A DNA stretch of 64,000 nucleotides from Spirosoma rhododendri. GTDB taxonomy: Bacteria; Bacteroidota; Bacteroidia; Cytophagales; Spirosomataceae. The notes beneath the pieces were generated by a model, which had not been told where the DNA came from, did not search any database, and was given only the letters and a program-made list of their open reading frames with translations. Positions within the stretch are counted from its first letter, which is position 1, and every line of letters starts with the position of its first letter. Of the stretch, positions 55,251-64,000 are shown piece after piece. A program made the translations under genes and the position numbers. The stretch is from the NCBI RefSeq assembly GCF_012849055.1, contig NZ_CP051677.1, positions 1,936,501-2,000,500 of the forward strand. The letters run 5' to 3'.

Positions 55251-56378
55251 TCACTTTATAATCCGGGTGAAGGTAAGCGAAAGGTCGAGAAGAACCATCT
55301 TGGCGCGGGCGTTGCGTTCGAGGTGATAAGCGGCCTCGTTGAGGTCGGCAACGATACGCTCGATGTGGCTGGTATTTAGCACTTTGGCGAAATTCTTGAC
55401 GAACGACATCTCGTCGTCGGGCAGGCGCAGCAGGGCCCCCGCCCCCTGTTGCCACAGAAACAGGTCGCGGCACAGGCGGATGCTGTAGTCGAACAACCCT
55501 TTCTGTTTTTCTTTGCTGAATCCGTCGAACTGATCGGCCTGTTTGACCAGCTTGGCCAGATCCTGCCGGTAGCAGTCGCGCATCCATTCGGCAAACCAGG
55601 CGTGTTCGCTGTCGGTACCTTCCTGCGTACTCAGGTGCAGGGCTTCGGCCATATTGCCGTCGGCCAGATAAGCGACACGGCGGGCGGTGGTTTCGTCGAG
55701 GTTGAGGTGTTGCCGAAGGTGTGTGGCTACATCGTCATCCGAAAAGGCCGGAACACCCACCCGCTGCGTACGCGACAGAATCGTGATGAGCAGCTTGTCG
55801 GGCTGATTGGTCACGAGCAGAAAAAGCGTTTGTGCGGGCGGTTCTTCGAGCACCTTCAGCAGCGCATTGGCCGATGTGGTGTTCATCAGTTCCGGTAGCC
55901 AGATCAGCATGATCTTGTACGGCCCCTCGTAGGCTTTCAGCGATAGTTTCTGCAAGATCGAGCGCGCTTCTTCGGCCGAAATGTTGCCCTGCTTATTGTC
56001 GGCACCGATCGTTTCGAGCCAGTCGGGCAGGGTGCGGTAGGGTTGCGTGAGCAGGAACTTGCGGAAGTCGGTCAGGTACGCTTCCGACGTTTTGCCTTTG
56101 CTCAGGTTCGCCACCGGAAATACAAGGTGTAGGTCGGGATGAACGAGCTTCTGAATTTTCACGCAGGACGCACACCGTCCGCACGAATCAGCCGTCGGCG
56201 TACCAGACCCCTGCTTGTCTTCGCAGTTGACGTACTGCGCCAGGGCTAGCGCCAGGGCTAAATTGGCACCACCGGTTGGGCCGTCGAACAGGAGCGCGTG
56301 GGCCAGATGGTTTGTCTGCACCGCCCGCACCAGCAGTTGCCGGACGGCGTCCTGCCCTACAATGTCGGAGAATTGCAT
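55251..56378 (-). CDS. holB: DNA polymerase III subunit delta'
   Basis: A 375-residue clamp-loader protein: FSDIVGQDAVRQLLVRAV, GPTGGANLALALALAQYVNC (an altered, non-hydrolysing P-loop), zinc-binding Cys set in CEDKQGSGTPTADSCGRCAS to CVKIQKL, and the AAA core EARSILQKLSLKAYEGPYKI, ANALLKVLEEPPAQTLFLLV. Normal length. It is in a minus-strand run with the GlmU-like gene upstream. Confidence 0.92.
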   Translation of the reverse strand: MQFSDIVGQDAVRQLLVRAVQTNHLAHALLFDGPTGGANLALALALAQYVNCEDKQGSGTPTADSCGRCASCVKIQKLVHPDLHLVFPVANLSKGKTSEAYLTDFRKFLLTQPYRTLPDWLETIGADNKQGNISAEEARSILQKLSLKAYEGPYKIMLIWLPELMNTTSANALLKVLEEPPAQTLFLLVTNQPDKLLITILSRTQRVGVPAFSDDDVATHLRQHLNLDETTARRVAYLADGNMAEALHLSTQEGTDSEHAWFAEWMRDCYRQDLAKLVKQADQFDGFSKEKQKGLFDYSIRLCRDLFLWQQGAGALLRLPDDEMSFVKNFAKVLNTSHIERIVADLNEAAYHLERNARAKMVLLDLSLTFTRIIK

Positions 56379-56396
56379 GATTGCTTCGCTGGTTCA

Positions 56397-56466
56397 ACGT
56401 TTGATGGCCAGCGTGTAAGGTTTAGGCGGGAAAAGGCACCCGGAAAAACCTTAAACATCAAACGTT
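56397..56466 (-). repeat. Degenerate inverted repeat
   Basis: AACGTTTGATG (56397-56407) pairs with CATCAAACGTT (56456-56466), with a weaker inner pair around AAGGTTTAGG. It lies between the GlmU-like gene and holB. Confidence 0.65.
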
Positions 56467-56476
56467 AAACCTAAAA

Positions 56477-57688
56477 CTAGAAAGAAAACAACGGTTCGGG
56501 GGGAAGGCTGTGGCTTTGGTCAAAGATAGCCCGCAAAATGTTTTTTTCGACCTCATCGAACGGGCGATTCCGCCGACCAAACGCTTCGGCCGCGACTTGT
56601 AGCGCCTTGTCAATTCGGTAGGTAGCGAAACCGTCGGCGGCACCACCCCACGAGAACGATGGAATGTGTTTGTACTGAAAACCGCCACCAAAAACGTTGA
56701 CGCTGACGCCCACCACTGTGCCCGTGTTGAACATGGTGCTGATGCCCGCCTTGGTGTAATCGCCCATGGTCAGCCCACAAAAGGCCCGGCCTGTATCTTC
56801 CAGCTGACGCGTGCCGTAGTGGTAAATCTTGACGTTGCTGTAGTCGTTCTTCAGGTTTGAATTGTTGACGTTAGCACCCAGATTACACCATTCGCCGATG
56901 ACCGAGTTGCCCAGAAAACCGTCGTGGCCTTTGTTGCTGTAGCCGAAGAATACCGAGTTGCCGATTTCCCCGCCTACTTTGCAATATGGGCCAATTGTGG
57001 TGTTGGCCCGCATCTTACCGCCCCAGTTTACGGTTGAGCCTTCGCCCAGCGAAAACGGGCCAATCACGATACTGCCTTCGCTGATCGTCGCGTTTTTGCC
57101 GATGTAAATGGGACCACCTTCCGCATTCAGAATAGCCGCCCGAATTGTGGCACCGGGTTCGACGAATAAGTTTTCGGGCGCGTAAACGCGGGTAAACACA
57201 TCGGTGATCGGCTCCGACTGACGCCCTTCGGTTATGCGACTGAAATCAGCGCGGATCTGATCGCCGTTTTCCACGAAAATATCCCACAGATGCCGCAATA
57301 CGGTCAGCGGCCCGGCGAACGTTTGCCACTGATACGAGTCGGTCGTTTCCGGCGACTGAACCAGTTTATGGGGCGTCCGAACGGCCAGTACCAGCCCGTC
57401 GCTGTCGCGCAGCCCGTGGCCCGGTGCCAGCGTGTCGAGTGCTTCAACAAGGGCTGAATCCGGGCAAACGGCTCCATTGACATACAGGTTATCATCCGAC
57501 AGCTGAACCGGAAATTTGATGCTTAAGTAGTCCTGCGTGAGAAAAGACGGTTCTTTTTGCAAGCAGCCAGCCCACTTTTCAGCCAGCGTCTGTATGCCCA
57601 TTCGAATACCCGCCACCGGCCGCGTAAAGGTCAGCGGAAGCAGCGATGTACGTAGGGCAGGATCGTCGAATAAAATCAGATTAGCCAT
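56477..57688 (-). CDS. GlmU-like sugar nucleotidyltransferase/LbH acyltransferase
   Basis: A 403-residue protein: N-terminal nucleotidyltransferase-like fold (LILFDDPALRTSLLPLTFTR, PVAGIRMGIQTLAEKW), then a left-handed beta-helix of hexapeptide repeats (GPIYIGKNATISEGSIVIGP, KMRANTTIGPYCKVGGEIGN). It resembles a Bacteroidota GlmU-family protein involved in sugar-nucleotide metabolism, but exact substrates are unclear. It is divergent from the alpha-barrel gene. Confidence 0.85.
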   Translation of the reverse strand: MANLILFDDPALRTSLLPLTFTRPVAGIRMGIQTLAEKWAGCLQKEPSFLTQDYLSIKFPVQLSDDNLYVNGAVCPDSALVEALDTLAPGHGLRDSDGLVLAVRTPHKLVQSPETTDSYQWQTFAGPLTVLRHLWDIFVENGDQIRADFSRITEGRQSEPITDVFTRVYAPENLFVEPGATIRAAILNAEGGPIYIGKNATISEGSIVIGPFSLGEGSTVNWGGKMRANTTIGPYCKVGGEIGNSVFFGYSNKGHDGFLGNSVIGEWCNLGANVNNSNLKNDYSNVKIYHYGTRQLEDTGRAFCGLTMGDYTKAGISTMFNTGTVVGVSVNVFGGGFQYKHIPSFSWGGAADGFATYRIDKALQVAAEAFGRRNRPFDEVEKNILRAIFDQSHSLPPEPLFSF

Positions 57689-57757
57689 TGGCGTGACAGA
57701 AAATCAGGGTGTAAATATCCGACCTTTATCCAGAAAAAGTAATCTCTTTGTTACCAA

Positions 57758-58810
57758 ATGCACAGGCGTTCCCCCGACGACATTCTCCATAAAATAGCCC
57801 GGCTGCAACAGCCTGACGGGTTATTTCCGTCGATCCGGCGCAACGGTGGGCTGGCTTATGAGCGGGTTGACACCAACGTTTTCTTTACGGCCGTTACGGT
57901 ATTTACGCTGCAACAGCTGAAACCGATGTTGCCGCCGGATTCCTGCGGTGTCGTCGATAAAATTGCGCAGCAGGCCGTCGGGGCTTATCCGCTGTTCAGG
58001 AACAAAGATGGGCTGGATACGTATAATTTCTGGCCAACCAGCCCGTCCCGCCACTTCCCCAACGGTCATCTGTTCGGGCGCTTCGACCATTTCCGCATTC
58101 CCGATGACATCGATGATACGGCAATGGTGTATTTGACGACGCAGCCGACGCCGGAAACACTGACATGGTTCAAGGACAAGTTGGCGCAGCATGCCAACGG
58201 GGCTACCATCTGGATTCGAAACACCTACCCGGAGTATGTGTCGTTGCGGGCGTATTCGACCTGGTTTGGGAAAACGATGCCTATCGATTTCGACGCCTGT
58301 GCTCTCAGTAATCTGCTGTACTGTATGTATTACTACGAACTACCCCGTAACCAGCACGACACCGATTCGCTGGCGTATCTGCGCAACATCGTGCAGTCGG
58401 GGCAGTACTTACGAAATCCTTTTGGCTGCGCTCCGCACTACGCGCGTCCATCGTTGATTGCGTATCATCTGAGTCGGCTGATGGCGGCATTCGCTATCCC
58501 CGAACTGGAGCCGATTCGCACGCAACTCATTACCGACGCCCGGCAACTACTGGAACGGGCCACCAACCGGCTCGAACAGATTCTTTTATCGACAACGCTG
58601 CTACGCCTGGGCGAACGCACCCCGCTAATTGACCTGAACGAGATTGAAGCCGATTTTGCTGATTTTCATTTCTTCATCGCCGGGCTGCTGACGGCTTACG
58701 AAACGCCCTTGCTCCGCCGATGGGCGCACCACCCAATCACCCAGATGCGCTGGTACTGCGACGCGCACTGCTGGGCGTTGGTTTTGGAATATAGCGTGCT
58801 GTACGTGTAG
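57758..58810 (+). CDS. Predicted alpha/alpha-toroid protein with DxDD motif, unknown function
   Basis: A 350-residue protein with repeated helical segments typical of (alpha/alpha)6 barrels, including LQQPDGLFPSIRRNGGLAYE and the striking motif PDDIDDTAMVYL (DIDD at residues 117-120), identical in form to the DxDD acid of class II terpene cyclases. A second domain is absent. I recall similar hypothetical proteins in Bacteroidota but no described function. It is transcribed away from the GlmU-like gene. Confidence 0.7.
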   Translation: MHRRSPDDILHKIARLQQPDGLFPSIRRNGGLAYERVDTNVFFTAVTVFTLQQLKPMLPPDSCGVVDKIAQQAVGAYPLFRNKDGLDTYNFWPTSPSRHFPNGHLFGRFDHFRIPDDIDDTAMVYLTTQPTPETLTWFKDKLAQHANGATIWIRNTYPEYVSLRAYSTWFGKTMPIDFDACALSNLLYCMYYYELPRNQHDTDSLAYLRNIVQSGQYLRNPFGCAPHYARPSLIAYHLSRLMAAFAIPELEPIRTQLITDARQLLERATNRLEQILLSTTLLRLGERTPLIDLNEIEADFADFHFFIAGLLTAYETPLLRRWAHHPITQMRWYCDAHCWALVLEYSVLYV

Positions 58811-58822
58811 CCTAGCGCGTCT

Positions 58823-58863
58823 ATGTAGCCTGGACCGCACCGGCGGACCGGTCCAGGCTACAT
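58823..58863. repeat. Perfect 15-bp inverted repeat
   Basis: ATGTAGCCTGGACCG pairs with CGGTCCAGGCTACAT over 15 bp with an 11-nt loop, between the convergent alpha-barrel and SDR genes. Confidence 0.85.
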
Positions 58864-58917
58864 GTACACGTCAGAATACTCTTTAACCTGCATATTTTCA
58901 GGTGAATAATTTTCTCC

Positions 58918-59682
58918 TCACAAGCTCATACCGCCGTCAACGAAGATGGTCTGCCCGGTGATGTATCGGCCGGCTTCGGAGCAAAGCAGGAGAGCCATGG
59001 GTGCGCAGTCGACCGGGTCGCCTTCGTCTTCGAGCGGGATGGTCATGCGTTGGCTGATGGCCTCATCGACCGGGGGCGTGGGTTCGCCGGTGCGGGCCGT
59101 GTCGATAACGCCCGGCGACAGATTATTGATGGTTACGCCTTTACTGGCCAGTTGCAACGCCAGATTTTTGACGGTATTGGCCATGGCCGCTTTCGTGCCC
59201 GCATACACAACCATCGTTGGGTGGGGCTTTTCTTCCTGTACGCTGCCGATCGTCAACACGCGTCCCCAGCCGCGTTCGACCATGGCGGGCGTGGAGAGCT
59301 GCATCAGTTGCAGATTCGCTTTCCAGTTGGCCGTAACCTGCTCATCGAACTCGTCGGGGGTAGCTTCTGCCCACAGTTTAGGCAGTTGTACCGACGCGTT
59401 CAGCACCAGAATATCGATCGTTCCAAACGCATCGACTGCCGCCCTGAACAGCTTGTCGGCCGCGTCGGGTTCTGACAGGTCAGCCTGTATGCTATCAGAT
59501 TTCACGTCCAGTGCCCGTACCTGGTCGGCAACTGCTTCCGCTTTGTCTGAGTTGGCGTGGTAGTGAATCAGTACGTTGGCACCAAATTCTGCCAGACCCA
59601 GTGCGATGGCCGCGCCAATGCCCTGACTCGACCCCGTTACCAGCGCATTTTTCCCCGATAGGTTTAGCAGATCCTTAATCAT
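58918..59682 (-). CDS. SDR family oxidoreductase
   Basis: A 254-residue classical SDR: ALVTGSSQGIGAAIALGLAE, LVLNASVQLP, TIGSVQEEKP, catalytic Tyr-Lys in VVYAGTKAAM, INNLSPGVIDTARTGE and ITGQTIFVDGGM. It probably reduces or oxidises a small substrate with NAD(P)H; no specificity can be assigned. It is upstream of a repeat and the ChaN-like gene reads toward it. Confidence 0.92.
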   Translation of the reverse strand: MIKDLLNLSGKNALVTGSSQGIGAAIALGLAEFGANVLIHYHANSDKAEAVADQVRALDVKSDSIQADLSEPDAADKLFRAAVDAFGTIDILVLNASVQLPKLWAEATPDEFDEQVTANWKANLQLMQLSTPAMVERGWGRVLTIGSVQEEKPHPTMVVYAGTKAAMANTVKNLALQLASKGVTINNLSPGVIDTARTGEPTPPVDEAISQRMTIPLEDEGDPVDCAPMALLLCSEAGRYITGQTIFVDGGMSL

Positions 59683-59769
59683 AGCGGTTGTATTAATCGT
59701 TTTTTAATCGACTAGACAACCGGTTCCGGGTCGTAAATGTTAGTGTCTGATCCGCTATGCGCGAATACA

Positions 59770-59870
59770 TTGTCCCCGACTGCTTCTAGCTGTCGGAGCC
59801 GTTAGGCTAAATGGCCGGATTCCCATTAGCCGCTATCACGACTCCGACAGCTAGAAGCTGTCGGGGACAA
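59770..59870 (-). repeat. CGACAGC palindrome repeat, copy B
   Basis: Arms 59770-59798 and 59842-59870 pair over 29 bp with one mismatch, each arm also forming a hairpin (AGCTTCTAGCT-type core). Same family as 47762-47858. It lies between the ChaN-like and SDR genes. Confidence 0.9.
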
Positions 59871-59893
59871 CCTGATCAATCAGTTCATCCAGC

Positions 59894-60811
59894 TTAATAT
59901 GTCTTGGTCATATCGGCGGGAATCGCGATGACAAAATCCGCCAGTTGACTCAGTTTCGTATCATCGTCGACTTTGGGGTTATCGGGGTCTGCCACATCGA
60001 CTGACGAAATTGTCAGAATCTTCAGTGAGGGACCGGCCATGTCGCGCAGGTAGCCAACAATACCGTCGAAGTTTTTGGAGTGGTAATCGCCGTTGATATG
60101 GAGCAGGGTTTGGCCCGGCTTGCGGTTTTGGAGAATAAAATACGCCATCGTGGCATCCTTGATAGCCTGTGCACGGGCGAAGTTTGCCGCCATGTCGGTA
60201 CTGCCGCCGTGCGGATTTGGCGCACCGCTGCTGCCGTGGTTCGAGTCGCCCATCATGGCCATCATTGCTTTGTAGCCGGGTCGTGTCAGGTCGACGGTTA
60301 GCGGCAGGGGAGCCAGTAACTGTTTCGCGCTGGCGGGGATGGTGTCCAGTGCGGATAGGCCACGCCGGGCAACCAAACTGGCGTATTTACGCGGAACATT
60401 GGTCGCGATAAACGGGAGTTTTTGCTCGCGGGCCAGTGTGGTCAGTGGTTTGTAATCGGTGTCGTAATTGGGCCATAGCCGGGCCTGAGCGGCAAACTCC
60501 TTATCACTGCTACGGCCCTGCACGTAGTCGGTCAGAGCGGTTTGCGTGTCGGTTTCAAACATCTCGGCACCCAGTACCAGTTGCCCTTTCTTCTGCTCGG
60601 CCAGGTCTTTAGCCAGTTGTAGTTCGAGCCAGTGACAGATCGGGTTGTTATGCAATTCACCGAACAGAACCACGTCGGCATCGGCAGCCCGGCGCAGCAA
60701 CTGATCGTACGAAACCGCTTTGGTCTTCGCGTCGTAAAGGCGATAGGCGGGCTTATCGGGCCGGAAGGAAAGGGCCAGCAAGCCAAACAGGAGCAGCAGA
60801 GTGGGGCGCAT
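59894..60811 (-). CDS. ChaN-like haem-binding lipoprotein-type protein (DUF399)
   Basis: A 305-residue exported protein (MRPTLLLLFGLLALS) with the ChaN/DUF399 core: DADVVLFGELHNNPICHWLE, QLVLGAEMFETDTQTALTDY, KLPFIATNVPRKYASLVARR and a His-containing end (HINGDYHSKNFDGIVGYL). ChaN-family proteins bind haem. The frame is open to 61042 but that is not family sequence. It is divergent from the kinase gene. Confidence 0.88.
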   Translation of the reverse strand: MRPTLLLLFGLLALSFRPDKPAYRLYDAKTKAVSYDQLLRRAADADVVLFGELHNNPICHWLELQLAKDLAEQKKGQLVLGAEMFETDTQTALTDYVQGRSSDKEFAAQARLWPNYDTDYKPLTTLAREQKLPFIATNVPRKYASLVARRGLSALDTIPASAKQLLAPLPLTVDLTRPGYKAMMAMMGDSNHGSSGAPNPHGGSTDMAANFARAQAIKDATMAYFILQNRKPGQTLLHINGDYHSKNFDGIVGYLRDMAGPSLKILTISSVDVADPDNPKVDDDTKLSQLADFVIAIPADMTKTY

Positions 60812-60952
60812 AACTGATAAACGAAAACGGCTTTCTACCGGACGTTGACAAACCGCTAATAGTTCGCTAACCAATTGTTCCGTTTTGGGTTTTCGTAGAG
60901 ACGCGAACGAACTGGTGTCCCGGCCGTTGCGCGCCAGCAAATTCATACAACC

Positions 60953-62347
60953 ATGCTTGAACAACTTCGACAGTTTCCGGCCTTCGCCACTATCCCCGAT
61001 GAACAGCTTCAGTGGCTGGTCGACAATGGGGAAGAAAAGCACATTGATGCCGGAACCGTGCTGGCGAAGCCCGGCGAATCAATCGACCAGTTGGTGTTGC
61101 TGCTCGACGGACGGATTGTGATCGATACGGGACAGAACGGACCCGACGATGACATCGTCACCTACGAACCGCACAGTATCATGGGCGTGCTGCCTTACTC
61201 GCGCATGACCAGCACCCCCAACCGAATGCTGGTCGAAAAAACGTCGCATATTCTGCAAGTTCACCGCGACAAGCTGCGGGACATGGCCTGTCTGCATTAC
61301 GAACTTACCGAGGTACTGGTGCAGCAGATGACCAACCGGGTACGGAGTTTTACGCGCTACACGCAGCAGGAAGACAAAATGGCGTCGCTGGGTCGCTTAT
61401 CGGCGGGACTGGCGCACGAACTGAATAATCCGGTGGCGGCCATTGTCCGATCGGCCGAGACGATGAAGGCTCATTTGCGGGCCACGCCCGACGCTTTCAA
61501 GCAAATCATGCACCTGCAACTGCCCGACGAAAAAGTCGACACGGTGAATGAGTTGCTGTTCAAAAAACTTGATCAGAAAGCGCCCCAGCTCAGTTTGCTG
61601 GAACGCAGCAGCCGCGAAGACGACTTGGCTGACTGGCTCGACGATTATGGGGCCGATACGGGTAGTCTGGACCTCGTCGGGCCGCTCATTGACTTCAATT
61701 TCACAACCGACGATCTGAACTGGATGCTCGATCAGGTTGGGCCGGATAACATTGGCGGGGTAACCAACTGGGTTGTCAATAACCTGGTTACGCAATCGCT
61801 GGTACGTGATATCAGCGATGCGTCGGAGCGAATCGGTACGCTGGTCGGGTCGATTAAGAACTACACCCACATGGACCGGGGCGCAGGCAAAACGACGGTC
61901 GATCTGGGCGAAGGTATTCGCAGTACGCTGACGTTGCTGGACCACAAGGTTAAGGGCAGTAATGTCTCGGTCAGGCTCAATCTGGCCGACGATCTGCCCG
62001 TAGTCTGCGGCTGGCCGGGCGAACTGAATCAGGTGTGGACCAACCTGATCGACAACGCTGTCGACGCTATGCCCGATGGGGGTGAGCTGACCATCTCCAG
62101 CGAAGTCGAGCATCATAGCGATGGCCTTACCTTCGTGCTGACGAAGATCGCCGACACCGGCACTGGTATTCCCGACGATATTCGCGACTCAATCTTCGAC
62201 CCTTTCTTCACGACAAAGGAAATCGGCAAGGGCACCGGACTTGGGCTCGACATCGTGCAGGGTATCGTCAGTCATCACAATGGCTCAATAAAAGTTGATT
62301 CCCAACCCGGCCACACCGAGTTTAGTGTTTGCTTACCAGTTGGTTGA
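60953..62347 (+). CDS. Sensor histidine kinase with N-terminal cyclic-nucleotide-binding domain
   Basis: A 464-residue soluble kinase: a CNB domain ([40 protein letters not shown], residues 1-115), HisKA with phosphorylated His155 in [16 protein letters not shown], and HATPase motifs [26 protein letters not shown] and [11 protein letters not shown]. No membrane segments. It precedes a receiver-flavoreductase fusion with an octamer hairpin between, which suggests that the two form a phosphorelay. Confidence 0.92.
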   Translation: MLEQLRQFPAFATIPDEQLQWLVDNGEEKHIDAGTVLAKPGESIDQLVLLLDGRIVIDTGQNGPDDDIVTYEPHSIMGVLPYSRMTSTPNRMLVEKTSHILQVHRDKLRDMACLHYELTEVLVQQMTNRVRSFTRYTQQEDKMASLGRLSAGLAHELNNPVAAIVRSAETMKAHLRATPDAFKQIMHLQLPDEKVDTVNELLFKKLDQKAPQLSLLERSSREDDLADWLDDYGADTGSLDLVGPLIDFNFTTDDLNWMLDQVGPDNIGGVTNWVVNNLVTQSLVRDISDASERIGTLVGSIKNYTHMDRGAGKTTVDLGEGIRSTLTLLDHKVKGSNVSVRLNLADDLPVVCGWPGELNQVWTNLIDNAVDAMPDGGELTISSEVEHHSDGLTFVLTKIADTGTGIPDDIRDSIFDPFFTTKEIGKGTGLGLDIVQGIVSHHNGSIKVDSQPGHTEFSVCLPVG

Positions 62348-62354
62348 ATGATTA

Positions 62355-62434
62355 AATGATTGAGTGATTGAATGTGTTGCTCAAATTATCGCGACGGCGA
62401 ATCATTTATTCTACCATTCAATCACTCAATCATT
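62355..62434 (+). repeat. Octamer-repeat hairpin, copy 5 (ATTGARTG units)
   Basis: A perfect 20-bp core (62355-62374 and 62415-62434) with weaker flanks, 40-nt loop. It starts at the kinase stop codon (62345-62347) and ends 13 nt before the next start. Its core is shared with copy 4. Confidence 0.88.
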
Positions 62435-62447
62435 CTACCATTATCCC

Positions 62448-64000
62448 ATGCGTCTCCCTATCATTGTTTCCATCGACGACGATCCGCAGGTGTTGCAGGC
62501 AATTCAGCACGATCTGCGGCAGAAGTACCGTAAGCAGTACCGGGTGCTGGCGACAACCTCGGCGACTGAAGCACTTGAGTCGCTAAGCGAGTTGAAGAAG
62601 AAAGGGGAGGAGGTGGCCCTGTTTCTGTCGGATCAGCGGATGCCGCAGATGACGGGTGTCGCTTTTCTGGCTCAGGCCCGCAAGATTTTCCCGAACGCCA
62701 AACGCGCGCTGCTGACGGCGTACTCCGACATCGACGCGGCTGTGCGGGCGATCAACGAAGTACAGCTCGATTACTACATTGCAAAGCCGTGGGACCCGCC
62801 CGAAGAAAAGCTGTATCCCATTCTCGACGACCTGCTCAGCGACTGGCAGTCGAACTATCGCCCGGCTTTCGAGGGGTTAAAACTTATCGGCTATCAGTTT
62901 TCGCCCCAATCGCATGCGTTGAAAGATTTTCTGGCGGGCAACCTGTTTCCGTACCAATGGCTCGACATCGAAAACGACCCGCAGGCGCAGGCGTTGCTCG
63001 ACCTGCACCAGTTGAGCCTGTCGGATTTGCCGGTCGTGGTACTGGGCGACGGAACGGCATTGCCAAAACCAGCGCTGAGTGAAGTCGGCGAAAAGTTGGG
63101 GCTGAAACCAACGGCCAACGAAAGTTTGTACGACCTGGCCATCATCGGTGCCGGACCGGCCGGGCTGGCGGCTGCCGTCTATGGCGGGTCGGAAGGGTTG
63201 AAAACGATTCTGATCGACAAACGAGCACCGGGTGGACAGGCCGGAACGAGTTCGCGCATTGAAAACTACCTGGGCTTCCCGAACGGCCTGAGCGGGGCCG
63301 ATCTGACGCGCCGGGCCATTACGCAGGCGCAGCGGTTCGGTGTCGAATTTCTGGCTCCGCAGGAAGTAGTATCCATCCATTCGGAGGGCCAGTACAAGCA
63401 CATCCGCATGGCCGACGATACCGAAGTGGTGGCGCGGGCCATCGTGCTCAGTACGGGTGTGTCGTACCGAAAACTGGAAAACGAAAGCCTTGATAAATTC
63501 ACCGGAGCGGGTGTCTACTACGGAGCCGCGACAACCGAAGCAATCGCGTTCAAGGGCAAGCCGGTGTACGTCGTTGGGGGCGGTAATTCGGCGGGGCAGG
63601 GGGCTATGTATCTTTCCCGGACGGCGTCGGATGTGTACATCTGTGTACGTTGCCCCGATCTGTCAGAAACCATGTCGCAATACCTGATCGATCAGATCGG
63701 CGGTACGGCAAATATCCACGTGCTGGGCTGTACGGAGGTCGTCTCGGCAACGGGCGAGGAGCGGCTGGAGTGCGTAGCGCTGGAGAATATGGATACGCAC
63801 GAGCGACGAACGGAACCGGCGAGTGGTGTTTTTATCTTCATCGGTGCCAAACCGCTAACCGACTGGATTGAGATGGACATCATCAAAGATCCGAAGGGCT
63901 TTATCGCTACCGGCCGCGACATGGGTAAGTATGCCGAGTACAAGCGCGTCTGGAAACAGAGCCGCGAACCCTTCGTGCTGGAAACCTGTAGCCCCGGCAT
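62448..64000 (+). CDS. Response-regulator / thioredoxin-reductase-like flavoprotein fusion, partial
   Basis: The frame is open from the ATG at 62448 to the right edge (517 codons seen). Residues 1-130 are a receiver domain (DDDP at 10-13, phosphoacceptor Asp62 in LFLSDQRMPQMTG, Lys113 in IAKPW), 130-215 a thioredoxin/glutaredoxin-like fold without CxxC, and the rest a TrxR-like FAD/NAD(P)H domain (IIGAGPAGLAAAVYGGSEGL, PGGQAGTSSRIENYLGFP, VYVVGGGNSAGQGAMYLSRT). The TrxR CxxC is absent (GVYYGAATTEA at that place), so classical disulfide reduction is unlikely. Regulated by the kinase upstream. Confidence 0.9.
   Translation, partial: MRLPIIVSIDDDPQVLQAIQHDLRQKYRKQYRVLATTSATEALESLSELKKKGEEVALFLSDQRMPQMTGVAFLAQARKIFPNAKRALLTAYSDIDAAVRAINEVQLDYYIAKPWDPPEEKLYPILDDLLSDWQSNYRPAFEGLKLIGYQFSPQSHALKDFLAGNLFPYQWLDIENDPQAQALLDLHQLSLSDLPVVVLGDGTALPKPALSEVGEKLGLKPTANESLYDLAIIGAGPAGLAAAVYGGSEGLKTILIDKRAPGGQAGTSSRIENYLGFPNGLSGADLTRRAITQAQRFGVEFLAPQEVVSIHSEGQYKHIRMADDTEVVARAIVLSTGVSYRKLENESLDKFTGAGVYYGAATTEAIAFKGKPVYVVGGGNSAGQGAMYLSRTASDVYICVRCPDLSETMSQYLIDQIGGTANIHVLGCTEVVSATGEERLECVALENMDTHERRTEPASGVFIFIGAKPLTDWIEMDIIKDPKGFIATGRDMGKYAEYKRVWKQSREPFVLETCSPG

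Noticed and set aside
62448..64000. Thioredoxin reductase (trxB) assignment
   Set aside because: The CxxC site is absent and a receiver domain is fused, so a plain TrxB label would mislead.

Overview
The window reads as chromosomal DNA of a Bacteroidota bacterium of the order Cytophagales, most like Spirosoma and its relatives. This is inferred from gene content: a type IX secretion C-terminal domain, a 3-coathanger stack motif, a YtxJ-type bacillithiol protein, a DivIVA protein, a HolB with the Bacteroidota-style P-loop, a fused alpha/beta E1 dehydrogenase, and promoters of the Bacteroidota type (TTG, about 19 nt, TAnnTTTG). No rRNA, tRNA, CRISPR array or insertion sequence was seen.

Layout. 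1-8.7 kb is a surface and polysaccharide region: a pectate-lyase-fold protein and a GH71/99-like hydrolase on the minus strand, then a beta-roll adhesin, a secreted protein with a sorting domain, a WcaJ-type sugar transferase and a Wzi-like outer-membrane protein. 8.8-13.4 kb holds a serine hydrolase lipoprotein, an esterase, a PepSY membrane protein and an SPFH protein. 13.6-19 kb has a DUF1573 protein, the branched-chain 2-oxoacid dehydrogenase E1 fusion, and nuoI-nuoJ with a very long repetitive NuoI tail. 19-24 kb carries a LemA/TPM operon, a DASH-type photolyase, a DUF547 protein and an SDR. 24.1-27.1 kb is a signalling block: response regulator, histidine kinase, a 7-TM-like protein and a small protein ending in CPQHCGQ. 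27.2-30.3 kb makes nucleotide sugars (galE, rfbB, rfbA). 30.4-39 kb is mostly housekeeping (SirB1-like, PPTase, WD40, DivIVA, folB, ytxJ, waaA, rsgA, cystathionine beta-synthase). 39-40.7 kb is an AT-richer AAA ATPase plus TOPRIM-like pair that looks like a defence cassette. 40.8-52.4 kb holds an M1 peptidase, ABC permease, GNAT, hemC, Hsp20, nrdB, DUF4258/DUF2283, an M48 protease, a GT39-like protein, recX and an epimerase. 52.5-57.7 kb has a ParE-type toxin-antitoxin pair, rimK with its Zn-protease partner, holB and a GlmU-like protein. 57.8-64 kb has an unrecognised alpha-barrel protein with a DxDD motif, an SDR, a ChaN-like lipoprotein, and a CNB-histidine kinase followed by a receiver-flavoreductase fusion that runs off the end.

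Two things stand out beyond the gene list. First, seven genes are frameshifted and in each the frame is restored by changing one homopolymer run by one base (six need one more base, one needs one fewer). That pattern points to homopolymer sequencing or assembly error more than to decay, although phase variation remains possible for the surface genes. Second, the intergenic spaces are full of hairpin repeats. One family, built from purine-rich octamers such as AATGAGYG, AAAGAGYG and ATTGARTG, occurs five times, always between two genes transcribed in the same direction and always touching the stop codon of the upstream gene. Other palindrome families lie mainly between convergent genes.
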